From: Salinigranum rubrum
Lineage (GTDB): Archaea; Halobacteriota; Halobacteria; Halobacteriales; Haloferacaceae
DNA: 64,000 nucleotides
Reading direction: 5' to 3'
Assembly: GCF_002906575.1 (NCBI RefSeq)
Contig: NZ_CP026309.1
Span: 3,596,001 to 3,660,000, forward strand
Below are positions 43,165 to 51,925 of this stretch, piece by piece. The position numbers and the translations under genes are program-made. Each line of letters opens with the position of its first letter. The first letter of the stretch is position 1. The notes under the pieces are model-generated. The model worked only from the letters and a program-made list of their open reading frames with translations. It did no database searches and had not been told where the DNA came from.

Positions 43165-43492
43165 CGGCCCCCGGTCGACGTTCGCCTCCGCGGTCTGAGG
43201 GTCCCCTTGCGCGTTCTCTCGGTGAACGCCGACCCGTCCGCCATCGTCCGTTCCGCTCCGAACCCGGGGTTGCGTCGTCGACACGCTCCCGTCACACGCT
43301 CTGATGACCCGTCCGCCACGACCGCTACGCGTGCTGCGGTTTCGTGAGCGCGTCGAAAAAACGACCGACGGGCGACCGACAACCGACCGACACACGTCTC
43401 GTCGCCCGATGGCCCGGCGCGGCGCTCGTGCGCTGACCCACAGACGGAGTCACGCCGTCGGGCGGACTGGAGACGAGGCTCGGGACGTCGTG
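43165..43492. other. Gene-free 328-base stretch
   Basis: Repeated accgac units (cgaccgacgggcgaccgacaaccgaccgac near 43361-43392) and a six-A run at 43356-43361 are the only features. On the minus strand the latter is T6, 130 bases after the stop of the next gene, and might terminate it. No gene or RNA was recognised. Confidence 0.35.
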
Positions 43493-43765
43493 TTACTCCG
43501 TCGAGGCGGATTCGGACTCCGATTCCGACTCCGTCGGTTCGAGTTCGATTTCGGTGAACTCGGCCTCGCGGGCGGCGCGCTTCCGCGAGACGAGGTACGC
43601 GACGGCCACGATTGCGACGAGACCGAGGAGGACGAGCCACCGTCGGTTCCCGCCGCGTGTGTGCTCTTCGGTGTCTATCTCCTCCGCGTCGGTCGCCTCG
43701 GCGTCAGTGTCGGATGTCCGGTCGCCGTCCGTCTCGCGTCCGCGTGCGATGTCGAGAATACCCAT
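43493..43765 (-). CDS. Small single-span membrane protein
   Basis: The protein has 90 residues: an acidic N-terminus, one hydrophobic helix (about 43-60, WLVLLGLVAIVAVAYLV), a basic stretch VSRKRAAREA, and a Glu/Ser-rich tail (ELEPTESESESESAS). Type and function are unknown. It is divergent from the LURP-one-like gene. Confidence 0.55.
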   Translation of the reverse strand: MGILDIARGRETDGDRTSDTDAEATDAEEIDTEEHTRGGNRRWLVLLGLVAIVAVAYLVSRKRAAREAEFTEIELEPTESESESESASTE

Positions 43766-43823
43766 CCCCTGGGTGATGGACGGCGACCCTCTTGAGCGTG
43801 TCCCTCACGACGAGGCCCGAGGT

Positions 43824-43831
43824 TGATATAC
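43824..43831 (+). promoter_or_regulatory. TATA box of the LURP-one-like gene
   Basis: tgatatac lies 28-35 bases before ATG 43859. This supports that start over the in-frame TTG at 43823. Confidence 0.4.
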
Positions 43832-43858
43832 CGTGCCGACGCCCACTGTCCTGGTAGC

Positions 43859-44401
43859 ATGTTCGACGCCACCCACTACGAGGTCCGTCAGAAGTTCGGC
43901 ATCAGGACGTGGTACAACGTCTACGAGGGCGACGCTCCGGACCCGATCCTCACCGCGAAGAAGAAGAAACTCAAGCTGAAAGAGGACTTCCGGTTCACCA
44001 CGCCCGACGGCGAGGAGGCGTTTCGAGTCAAGGCGGACAGCGTCCTCGACATCGCCGCCGCGTACGACATCGTCGACTCCCGGTCGGGCACCAGAGTCGG
44101 GAGCGTCAAGCGCGAGATTTCCTCGATGTTCAAACACGAGTACACCCTGCTGGACGCCGACGGGACGCCCGTCGCCGTCCTCCGCGAGGACAACCACCTC
44201 ATGGCCGCGCTCAGACGGCTGGTGACGACGCTCATCCCCTTCTCGTACGACATCGTCACCCCGGACGGCGAGAAAGTGGGCGACGTGGGCGAGCAGTTCT
44301 CCCTCCGGGACAAGTACACCATCGACCTCTTCGACGACACCGTCGACCCGCGACTCGTCGTCGTCGGGACGGTCGTCGTCGACGCCATCGAGGGGAACTG
44401 A
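43859..44401 (+). CDS. LURP-one-related/phospholipid-scramblase-like protein
   Basis: The protein has 180 residues. The beta-barrel pattern of the LOR/Tubby-C family is visible: YEVRQKFGIRTWYNVYEG, a Lys-rich KKKKLKLKEDF stretch, RVKADSVLDIAAAYDI, and a C-terminal YTIDLFDDTVDPRLVVVGTV. Members in archaea and bacteria are of unknown function; some bind phospholipid or are involved in stress. It is divergent from the small membrane protein and convergent with lysS (17 bases). Confidence 0.7.
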   Translation: MFDATHYEVRQKFGIRTWYNVYEGDAPDPILTAKKKKLKLKEDFRFTTPDGEEAFRVKADSVLDIAAAYDIVDSRSGTRVGSVKREISSMFKHEYTLLDADGTPVAVLREDNHLMAALRRLVTTLIPFSYDIVTPDGEKVGDVGEQFSLRDKYTIDLFDDTVDPRLVVVGTVVVDAIEGN

Positions 44402-44418
44402 GCGTTCGAAGGGTGAGG

Positions 44419-46092
44419 TTACTCCTCTCGACGGAGTCGCCGCACCACGAACGTCCGGTCGAGTTCGCCGAGGAACTCTCCCAGTCGAGGACCGGAGTCG
44501 GCGTCGAAGAAGAGCCGGTACCCGGCGTTGAAGAAGTCGCCCGTCTCCACCCCGTAGTTGTCGGGGAGTTCGTACATCTGCCCCTGGATCTCCTCGCCGG
44601 AGTGGCCCGCGGCGACGAAGTCGGCGAGGTCGTCGAGGGCCGCTTCGACACTCGGATCGAACTCCGTCTCCGGCAGGTCGGCCTGCAGGCGGTAGTTGTA
44701 TTCGTTGTCCATGCGCTCGGCCCACGCGCGGGCCCGTTCGACCCGTGCGAGGGCCGCCTCGACCGCCCACTCGGGCGTGTCGTCGGCGAGGTGGCCCTCG
44801 TTGCGCGCCATTTGCTCTCTGAGTTCCCGGTCGTCGGTCATCCCGAGGACGGCGGCGAACGTGTAGGGGATGCGCACCCGCTCTCCCCGCACCTCGTCCA
44901 CGACGAAGGGGTAGGCGCGCTCGGCGAACTCCTGAAGCGTCGAGTCCTCGACTTCGCCGAAGTACGTCTGTTCGAAGCGGTCGAACTCGTCGACGAGTTG
45001 GTCCATCCGCGAGAGGTCGAAGTCCTTCGCCTTCTTCGGGTTGCGAGCGAAGAAGTACCGGAGGACTTCGGGTTCGAGGAGTTCGAGCACCTCGTCGACG
45101 GTGACGACGTTCCCCGACGAGGAGGAGAGCGGCTCGCCGTTGAGCGTGAACCACTCGTACGTCATCGGGACCGGCGGCTGGATTTCGAGGACGTTCTCGG
45201 CGATGTCCTCCCCCGACGGCCACGACCCCTCCGCGTGGTCCTTGCCGAAGGGTTCGAAGTCGACGCCGAGCACCTGCCACTGCGCCGGCCACTCGAACCG
45301 CCAGGGGAGTTTGCCCTCCCTGAAGGTGGCCGTTCCCTCGTGCCCACAGCCCTCGATCTGCTGGCCGCCGGCTTCCAGCCCGGAGCAGACGTAGTCGACG
45401 GTGCGGGCGTCGAGGTCGATGGCTCGAACGTCGGTCGTGAGCCGCTTACACTCCGAACACTGCGCCATGAACGGGACGTACGCGTCGTCGACGCCGTCCT
45501 GGTACGCGCTCAGGACCTCTCGGGCCCGGTCCGCGCGCGAGAGGACGTGGTGGACGACGTCGTCGAACTCGCCCGCCTCGTACATCGCGGTGTTCGAGAG
45601 CATCTCGACCGGAACGCCGATGCGCTCGGCGCTCTCGGCCAGGAGAGCGGTGAAGTGTTCGCCGTAGGAGTCGTGGTCGCAGTCGTCGAACGGGTCGGGG
45701 ATGTCGGTGTACGGCACTCCTAAATTCCGGCCGAGCGCGCCGGCGTCCACGTCGCCCAGCCCGACGAGGTTCCAGTCGGCGTCGGCGAGCGTTCTCGGAA
45801 CCTTCCTGAGGGCGTCGCGGTCGTCGGAAGTAAAGACCTGCCGGACCTCGTGGCCGCGCTCGCGGAGCACCTCGGCGACGTAGTAGCCGCGCATGATCTC
45901 GTTGAAGTGACCGAGGTGGGGGATGCCCGACGGCGACACCCCACCCTTGATTACGATGGGGTCGGTGGGGTCGCGGGCCTCGATTTCGTCGGCCACGTCG
46001 TCGGCCCAGAAGGCGTGGTGTTCGGAGGCGGCCGTGGAGTCGGGGTCGACGCCGCCTACGTCGGTGTCGGCGTTGGCGTCGGAATCGCTCAT
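44419..46092 (-). CDS. lysS: Lysyl-tRNA synthetase, class I
   Basis: The protein has 557 residues. The class I HIGH motif appears as HLGHF (SPSGIPHLGHFNEI) and the KMSKS-like loop as PLSSSSGNVVTV. An internal zinc-type segment (CSECKRLTTD ... CSGLEAGGQQIEGCG) and the helical C-terminus fit archaeal LysRS1. It charges tRNA-Lys with lysine. Its ATG overlaps the pyrH stop by four bases, so it is translated from the pyrH transcript. The N-terminus (about 25 residues) is Asp/Ser-rich and non-conserved. Confidence 0.95.
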   Translation of the reverse strand: MSDSDANADTDVGGVDPDSTAASEHHAFWADDVADEIEARDPTDPIVIKGGVSPSGIPHLGHFNEIMRGYYVAEVLRERGHEVRQVFTSDDRDALRKVPRTLADADWNLVGLGDVDAGALGRNLGVPYTDIPDPFDDCDHDSYGEHFTALLAESAERIGVPVEMLSNTAMYEAGEFDDVVHHVLSRADRAREVLSAYQDGVDDAYVPFMAQCSECKRLTTDVRAIDLDARTVDYVCSGLEAGGQQIEGCGHEGTATFREGKLPWRFEWPAQWQVLGVDFEPFGKDHAEGSWPSGEDIAENVLEIQPPVPMTYEWFTLNGEPLSSSSGNVVTVDEVLELLEPEVLRYFFARNPKKAKDFDLSRMDQLVDEFDRFEQTYFGEVEDSTLQEFAERAYPFVVDEVRGERVRIPYTFAAVLGMTDDRELREQMARNEGHLADDTPEWAVEAALARVERARAWAERMDNEYNYRLQADLPETEFDPSVEAALDDLADFVAAGHSGEEIQGQMYELPDNYGVETGDFFNAGYRLFFDADSGPRLGEFLGELDRTFVVRRLRREE

Positions 46093-46808
46093 CGCTGTGC
46101 CCAGTAGCTCGGGTCGTCGTCCGTCCCCCCGGGGACGATGTCGGTCCCCGAGTGCTCGCCGCGCAGGGCCGCAGCCTCGATTCGACTGGGGTCGGTGCCG
46201 TCGAGGACGATAGTCCGCATCTTCGAGCGCTCGATGAGCTTCGCGGCGAGGAGGTCCACCGGGGCGGAGGCGCCCGCGTTCATCTCGATGTCGCCGATGA
46301 CGTCGACCAGGTCGCTCGCGGAGAGGCTCCCGTACTTCTCGGCCGTGGATTCGACGTTAGGGTCGGTGTTGTAGACGCCGTCGACGCTCGTCGCATAGAT
46401 GAGAAGGTCGGCGTTGACGTACTCGGCGAGCGCCGCGGCCACCGCGTCGGTGGTCTGTCCGGGTGAGACGCCGCCCATCACGGAGACGTCGCCGCGCCTG
46501 ATGGAATCGCCGGCGTCCTCGTAGGTGTGTGCGGGTTTCGGGTCGACGCGCGGGCCGAGCGCCGCGATGAGGAGGCGGGCGTTGATACGCGTCACGTCGA
46601 TGCCGAGCTGGTCGAGTTGGACCTCGTTCGCCCCGAGGTCGCGTGCGGCGTTGATGTAATCACGCGCGACGCCTCCCCCGCCGACGACGATGCCGAGTTC
46701 ACAGCCCTCCGTCGCGAGGGACTCGATGACGGCTGCGTGGCGCTCGACGCGCTCGGGGTCGAGTTGCGGTGCGAGGACGCTCCCACCGATAGAAATCACG
46801 ACTCTCAT
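46089..46808 (-). CDS. pyrH: Uridylate kinase
   Basis: The protein has 239 residues. MRVVISIGGSVL with the phosphate-binding lysine-less Gly-rich motif, VVGGGGVARDYINAAR and SVDGVYNTDPN are archaeal PyrH motifs. It phosphorylates UMP to UDP with ATP. It is the first gene of an operon with lysS (ATG overlaps), a pairing often seen in haloarchaea. The promoter should be between 46810 and 46850 on the minus strand. Confidence 0.94.
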   Translation of the reverse strand: MRVVISIGGSVLAPQLDPERVERHAAVIESLATEGCELGIVVGGGGVARDYINAARDLGANEVQLDQLGIDVTRINARLLIAALGPRVDPKPAHTYEDAGDSIRRGDVSVMGGVSPGQTTDAVAAALAEYVNADLLIYATSVDGVYNTDPNVESTAEKYGSLSASDLVDVIGDIEMNAGASAPVDLLAAKLIERSKMRTIVLDGTDPSRIEAAALRGEHSGTDIVPGGTDDDPSYWAQR

Positions 46809-46955
46809 TTGCTCGGGATTGCCGAGAGCGGGGCTTAAGAGTTGCCAAGTCCGCAGGGCTCGGGGGGCACCGCCCGCGAGAGCCGAAACGAGCGACCAGC
46901 AACTCCGACCGCCGCAGGCGACACCCTAAAGCCGATTCGTCTCCGCGGAGAGAGT

Positions 46956-47750
46956 ATGCGAATATTCGGCATCGCCGGTCCCGGTGCGGACGACCTGGCT
47001 GGGCGACTCGTCCCCCGCCTCGACGGCCCCGTCGCAGCGATTCGGGCGGACGAGTCGGTCACCCACGACCCGGATGGGGCGAGCGCCGCGTACCGGCTTG
47101 ACACTGACGGCGCGTGGGAGGCACGGGGAGCCGACCGCTCGCTGGACGAACTCCTCGACGAAATCGCCCCACGATACGCGTACGCCGTCTGTCTCGGCGT
47201 CGACCGGAGTGACGTTCCGTCGGTCGTGCTGGGTGACGCGGACGCAGACGCGGACGGAGTCGAGGGAGACGTCCTCTACGCGACCCCCAACGTCGAGACG
47301 GCGGACGTCGACGCGATTCTCGACGCGCTCGACGGTGTCGAGCCGTACGTCACGCTCGGGACGCTCGTCGACCGGGTCAAGTCGTCGCCGCGGGCCGAGC
47401 GCGCGGGCGCCATCGCCACGTTCACCGGACGCGTCCGCGCGAAGGACGGTGACGACGACCCGCGAACGACGGCCCTGGAGTTCGAGAAGTACGAGGGCGT
47501 CGCAGAGGAGCGCATGGCGAGCATCTGCCGCGAACTCGAAGGTCGAACGGGGGTCCTCGACGTCGAGATGCACCACCGAACGGGACTCATCACCGACGGC
47601 GAGGACATCGTCTTCGTCGTCGTCCTGGCCGGCCACCGCGAGGAGGCGTTCCGAACCGTCGAAGACGGAATCAACCGCCTCAAGGACGAGGTGCCGCTGT
47701 TCAAGAAGGAGGTGACGGTCGAGGACACGTTCTGGCGTCACACGCGGTGA
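46956..47750 (+). CDS. moaE: MobB-like/MoaE fusion, molybdopterin synthase large subunit
   Basis: The protein has 264 residues. Residues 1-125 resemble a MobB-type GTP-binding domain, but the P-loop is degenerate: GIAGPGADDLAGRL has no GKS/T. From about 130 a complete MoaE domain follows: AIATFTGRVRAKDGDDDPRT, EKYEGVAEERMASICRELE, MHHRTGLITDGEDIVFVVV, and PLFKKEVTVEDTFW with the catalytic Lys residues. MoaE adds sulfur to precursor Z with MoaD to make molybdopterin in the cytoplasm. No MoaD gene is in the window. ATG 46956 is chosen because MRIFGIAGPG starts the domain. Confidence 0.87.
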   Translation: MRIFGIAGPGADDLAGRLVPRLDGPVAAIRADESVTHDPDGASAAYRLDTDGAWEARGADRSLDELLDEIAPRYAYAVCLGVDRSDVPSVVLGDADADADGVEGDVLYATPNVETADVDAILDALDGVEPYVTLGTLVDRVKSSPRAERAGAIATFTGRVRAKDGDDDPRTTALEFEKYEGVAEERMASICRELEGRTGVLDVEMHHRTGLITDGEDIVFVVVLAGHREEAFRTVEDGINRLKDEVPLFKKEVTVEDTFWRHTR

Positions 47751-48090
47751 CCGGAGAACGCCGACAGCCGGGACGAGCGGCCCGCCGAACCCCGCCCGAG
47801 CGCGCTCGACGGAGGCGCGTGTGCCGGCTCGAACCCCGTCCGAACGAGAAATCCTTGCCGGAAGGTTCCGGATTTCCGACCCGATACGCGTCTTTCACGC
47901 CACATTAAATTCGTATCACACCGGGTGCGATTGAAAACCTGTGCTCGTGGAATAAAACGTCTAAACGTTTCTCGAAGAGTCCTGAATCGTTCGTGAAACG
48001 TCGTGAGGGGCTGAAACCATCCGAACTGCCCCGAACGTTCCTCCGTTTATATACTATCCCAGGGCCATCCCAGTAATCGAGGTCAAGACA
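47751..48090. other. 340-base intergenic region
   Basis: It has an AT-rich core (47900-48060) with a short inverted repeat aaacgtctaaacgttt near 47957-47973, and the TATA box of the next gene at 48046. No gene or RNA was recognised. The moaE terminator is not evident. Confidence 0.4.
48046..48053 (+). promoter_or_regulatory. TATA box of the winged-helix-like gene
   Basis: tttatata lies about 38-45 bases before ATG 48091. A leader of some 15-20 bases is predicted. Confidence 0.5.
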
Positions 48091-48351
48091 ATGAGCGCAA
48101 CCGTGACCCCCTCCACCGACGGCAGCTCGAAGGAAGAACGTCTGAAGCAGTACCTGCTCGAGAAGGCGCAGGACGGCGAGATGTACTTCAAGAGTAAGTT
48201 CATCGCGGACGACGTCGGGCTGTCGCCCAAAGAGATCGGCGCCCTGATGGTCAAGCTCCGCGACTCCGCGTCCGAGCTCGAAATCGAGAAGTGGTCGTAC
48301 ACGTCCGCGACCACGTGGCGCATCGAACGCCGCGACGCACTCACGGCCTGA
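48091..48351 (+). CDS. Small winged-helix-like conserved haloarchaeal protein (DUF7123-like)
   Basis: The protein has 86 residues: an N-terminal Ser/Thr tail, then KEERLKQYLLEKAQDGEMYFKSKFIADDVGLSPKEIGALMVKL as helix, and SELEIEKWSYTSATTWRIE as wing-like strands. The pattern is of an HTH protein that may bind nucleic acid. I recognise it as a very conserved haloarchaeal family without known role. The strong TATA box suggests high expression. Confidence 0.7.
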   Translation: MSATVTPSTDGSSKEERLKQYLLEKAQDGEMYFKSKFIADDVGLSPKEIGALMVKLRDSASELEIEKWSYTSATTWRIERRDALTA

Positions 48352-48493
48352 GACGCGCCGGCGACGAGTCGAGACGGTCGTCGAACCGCCCGCACGCGTC
48401 CCCGCGGTCCCCCTTCCTACGGTTGTTTTTACCCCTGGAGAGCGGCGGCGCCGGCGGACAGGATTTATAGCCACGTCACCCCTACCGCGAGTG

Positions 48494-49627
48494 ATGGATT
48501 CGGCCGAGTCGGACGTGCCATGGGAAACCCTCCGGTCGGTCTTTCACCTCCGCGAGACGTACCGGGACGGGGATCGGATCCTCTTCTACGGCGAGACGCT
48601 CGTCCCGCGGAGCACGCTCATCGAGGAGGTCTGGCCGGCGTTCCGCGAGGCGGGATACGACGCCCGCCTCGCGACGACGCGTTCGGGACGGGAGGACGTC
48701 GTCGTCGCCGAACCGATCGCGAACGGACCGGAAGGAATCCCGTGGAAGAACCTGGGACTGTTCGTCGCGACGGTCCTCTCGACGCTGTTCGTCGGGAGCG
48801 TCGCGTGGTACTACGTCCCGCTCGAACAGCTCCAGCGGAATCCTCTGACCATGCTACAGGCGTGGCCCTTCACCGCCGCCGTCCTCGGCGTGCTCTCGGC
48901 GCACGAACTCGGCCACTACCTGCTCGGGCGGTACCACGGCGTCGACGTCTCCCTCCCCTACCTCATCCCCTTCATCTTCCCGTTCGGGACGCTCGGCGCT
49001 ATCATCCGGATGCGCGGGCAGATGCCCGACCGCCGGACGCTGTTCGACATCGGCGTCGCCGGCCCGCTCGCCGGACTCGCGGCCACGGTCGTCGTCACGG
49101 TCATCGGCCTCTCGCTCGACCCGTTGACGGTCCCCGCGAGGGTGCTCGAACAGAGCGGCGAGGTCATCGTCTTCAACAACCCGCCCCTCCTCGACCTCAT
49201 CGCGGCCGCCATCGGCCAGCCGACGAGCTACACCGACCCCTCGAAGACCGTCCACCCGGTCATCATCGGCGGGTGGGTCGGGATGTTCTTCACCGTCCTC
49301 AACCTCCTCCCGGTCGGCCAGTTGGACGGCGGACACATGCTCCGGGCGATGCTCGGCGAGCGCCAGGAGACCGTCGCCGCCGTGGTTCCGCTCGCCCTCT
49401 TCGCTCTCGCGGGGTACCTCTACTACGCGCGCGGCCTCGGTCTCAACGAGTCGGTGGGGCTGTGGGCGTTCTGGGGGCTGTTCGCCACCGTCATCGCCTA
49501 CAACGGGCCGGCGGACCCCATCGACGAGACGCCGCTCGACCGCCGCCGACAGGCCATCGGCGTCCTGACGTTCGCCCTCGGCGCGCTCTGTTTCCTCCAC
49601 GTCCCGATCCAGATCGTCAGCCTCTGA
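48494..49627 (+). CDS. Site-2 protease-family membrane metalloprotease (second)
   Basis: The protein has 377 residues. Residues 1-70 are a soluble region. Helix 2 carries HELGH (SAHELGHYLLGRYHG, about 137-141) with the third ligand in LLPVGQLDGGH (about residue 278). Six or more hydrophobic helices follow. It is the simple archaeal/plant EGY1-like type without PDZ domains. ATG 48494 (after GTG 48491) is used. It would cleave membrane proteins; the substrate is unknown. Confidence 0.88.
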   Translation: MDSAESDVPWETLRSVFHLRETYRDGDRILFYGETLVPRSTLIEEVWPAFREAGYDARLATTRSGREDVVVAEPIANGPEGIPWKNLGLFVATVLSTLFVGSVAWYYVPLEQLQRNPLTMLQAWPFTAAVLGVLSAHELGHYLLGRYHGVDVSLPYLIPFIFPFGTLGAIIRMRGQMPDRRTLFDIGVAGPLAGLAATVVVTVIGLSLDPLTVPARVLEQSGEVIVFNNPPLLDLIAAAIGQPTSYTDPSKTVHPVIIGGWVGMFFTVLNLLPVGQLDGGHMLRAMLGERQETVAAVVPLALFALAGYLYYARGLGLNESVGLWAFWGLFATVIAYNGPADPIDETPLDRRRQAIGVLTFALGALCFLHVPIQIVSL

Positions 49628-49712
49628 CGGTGTGCGGCCGTCCACGCGTCGCGCAGAGCCGAAGTATTCGGTCCACACAAAGTATTCAGGACGCCGGGAG
49701 CGGGAAACGGAC

Positions 49713-50576
49713 ATGCACCGACGAGCGGTCCTCGCTCTCTGTGGTGCCGGTCTCTCGGGCCTCGCGGGCTGTTCCTCGGAACAGCGGGGCGGAGAGCCAG
49801 CGGACGACACCAGCGCCTCGCCGACAGCGGCCTCCACGGCAACTGCGACGGCGACGCCCCCCGAGACGGAGCTGAGAGTCGAACTCGACGCCCTCCAGCC
49901 GGCGCTCGTCGAACTGGACGTCGACTACTATCGACTGGTGGCGGAGGACGACCGCCAGTACCTCGTCCTGGCCGTCGATGCGATCTCGGGACCGCCGCCC
50001 TCGCGGTCGGCCCTCGTCTTTCGGTTCGACGGAACCGACCACACGCCGAGAACGTGGGAGCGAATCCCGGCACGTCAGTCCGACAGGTCGGGGAGTGAGC
50101 AGTACTCCAGCGAGAACGGGGCCGGCTGGGTCGCCTTCGACCTGCCGGAGACCGGCGACGCGAGCGACGCCGCGCTCGTCTGGCCGGGCGGCGAGTGGCG
50201 TCCCGACGACGGGCTCCGGAGGCGACTGACGGCGCCGTTACCCTCGCTGTCGCTGGTGGAGTGGCGAGGGCCGGAGACCGTTCCGCTCGACGGCACCACG
50301 ACGTTCGAACTCACGGTCCGAAACGAGGGAGACGAGACCGGGCGGTTCGTCGGCGCGATCAACGGAGAGGGATGGTATCCGCACCGACCCGTCACGCGTC
50401 TCTCGCGACGAGTTTCCCCCGGTGAGACCGCCACGTGGGAGGTCACAGGCGAGGAGATAGACCTCCCGGAGGCGGACTGGTCCGAGCGCGTCGGCGACGA
50501 GGAGTCGGACCTCCAGTACGAACTGATCTGGCCCGGCGGCAACGAGTGGAAGTCCATCCGTATCGTCGACGAGTAG
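49713..50576 (+). CDS. Lipoprotein of unknown function
   Basis: The protein has 287 residues. The signal peptide has RRAV, a hydrophobic core and lipobox GLAGC near residue 20, typical of a haloarchaeal lipoprotein. A Ser/Thr/Ala linker leads to two beta-rich parts; the second (SLVEWRGPETVPLDGTTTFE... ETGRFVGAINGEGWYPHRPV) resembles a CARDB/Ig-like domain. It is probably exposed on the cell surface. No enzymatic motif was found and no function is proposed. It converges with thiL. Confidence 0.75.
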   Translation: MHRRAVLALCGAGLSGLAGCSSEQRGGEPADDTSASPTAASTATATATPPETELRVELDALQPALVELDVDYYRLVAEDDRQYLVLAVDAISGPPPSRSALVFRFDGTDHTPRTWERIPARQSDRSGSEQYSSENGAGWVAFDLPETGDASDAALVWPGGEWRPDDGLRRRLTAPLPSLSLVEWRGPETVPLDGTTTFELTVRNEGDETGRFVGAINGEGWYPHRPVTRLSRRVSPGETATWEVTGEEIDLPEADWSERVGDEESDLQYELIWPGGNEWKSIRIVDE

Positions 50577-50673
50577 GCGACGCTGAGCCAACCGGGGAAA
50601 GCGACTCCGCTCTGTCAGCGACCGAGCCCACCTCATCGATGCGGCCCGGTGATTCGACCGTGCCGAGACCGCT

Positions 50674-51570
50674 TCACTCGCTCCCGTGGGTGTACCCGCG
50701 GTCGGGGAGCGGGTCGTCGTCGACGGTGACGCCCGACTCGGCGTCGACGACGCGGCCCACGCGAGTGAGCGACACCTCGCAGTCCGAGAGGGCCGCGGTC
50801 GCGTCGTCGACAGCGCGCTCGGGCAGGGTACAGACGAGTTCGAAGTCCTCGCCGAAGTACACCCCCAGGTCCCACGCCTCCGCGGCGTCCACGGTCGACG
50901 TCAGCTCCTCGGTGAGCGGGACGCGGTCGGCGTCGACCGCGAACCCGCACTCGGAAGCCTCCGCGAGTTGGTGGAGCGACCGGGCGAGGCCGTCGCTGGA
51001 GTCCATCATCGCGGTCGCGTGGGCCGCGAGGCGTTCGCCGGCCCCGACCCGGGGAGTGAACCGGAAGAGGTCGTTGCCGCGGTCAGGGTCGCCCGCCTCG
51101 AAGGCGCGGAGCCCGGCGGCGCTCCTCCCGAGGGAGCCGGTCACGCAGACGACGTCGCCCGGCGTCGCCCCCGACCGGAGCACCGGGTCGTGGTCGCCGC
51201 GACGACCGATGGCCGTCGTAGCGACGGTGAACTCCTCGTGGTGGTCGAGGTCGCCGCCGACGTACGCGGCGTCGACGCGCTCTGCGACGTCCTGTGCCCC
51301 CCGGACGAAGTCGACCAACTCGCCCTCGTCGAACCGCGGGGCGGCGTAGGCGGCGACGGCCGCGACGGCGGGGACGCCCATCGCGGCCACGTCCGAGAGG
51401 GAAGCGCCGACGGCGCGCCACCCGGCCGTGTAGCGCGTCGTCCCCGCCGGGAAGTCCGTCGTCTCGTGGAGCATGTCCGTGGTGACGACGAGGTCTTCGA
51501 CCACGGCCGCGTCGTCCCCGGCAGCGGGGAGCGCGTCGGCGAGCATCCGGAGGGCGGTCCGCTCGTCCAT
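50674..51570 (-). CDS. thiL: Thiamine-monophosphate kinase
   Basis: The protein has 298 residues. AGDDAAVVEDLVVTTDMLHE and SLSDVAAMGVPAVAAV match the N-terminal PurM-like ATP-binding strands, and VCVTGSLGRSAAGL and MDSSDGLARSLHQLAE the Gly-rich and Asp-containing active site. It phosphorylates thiamine monophosphate to the diphosphate cofactor, which many haloarchaeal decarboxylases need. It starts at ATG 51570, before a 355-base gene-free region. Confidence 0.92.
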   Translation of the reverse strand: MDERTALRMLADALPAAGDDAAVVEDLVVTTDMLHETTDFPAGTTRYTAGWRAVGASLSDVAAMGVPAVAAVAAYAAPRFDEGELVDFVRGAQDVAERVDAAYVGGDLDHHEEFTVATTAIGRRGDHDPVLRSGATPGDVVCVTGSLGRSAAGLRAFEAGDPDRGNDLFRFTPRVGAGERLAAHATAMMDSSDGLARSLHQLAEASECGFAVDADRVPLTEELTSTVDAAEAWDLGVYFGEDFELVCTLPERAVDDATAALSDCEVSLTRVGRVVDAESGVTVDDDPLPDRGYTHGSE

Positions 51571-51925
51571 GCTCCGTTCGGTCGTTGGCTGGTGGGGAAA
51601 AGCTTCCCTTCCGTCGCAGTGTTCGGCGAGTACGGAGCGGTCACACCGCGAGCCTGGACCGGTCGGGAGAGTCGCAGTACAGTCGGTGCGAGGGAGGGAC
51701 GTGCGGTCGTTAACGCTGCTGCTCCGACAACCGACCACCCGTCACTCACGCTGTCGGTCCTGCACCCGAGCGCCCCTCCCTCACACCGTCGCTTCTGCAG
51801 CCGAACACAGTCACTCGTTCGATACAATCAGGCCATCCGTCCACGACACGTACATCGAACCGGCCTCCGCCCCCTGGGACGCTCCCTTTCGGAGCCTTAA
51901 TGCACCCGCTCGCCCACCCGCCGAT
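51571..51925. other. 355-base gene-free region
   Basis: It lies between the divergent thiL and the lysylphosphatidylglycerol-synthase-like gene. GC-rich, with no clear gene. The plus-strand promoter is not obvious. I found no RNA gene. Confidence 0.3.
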
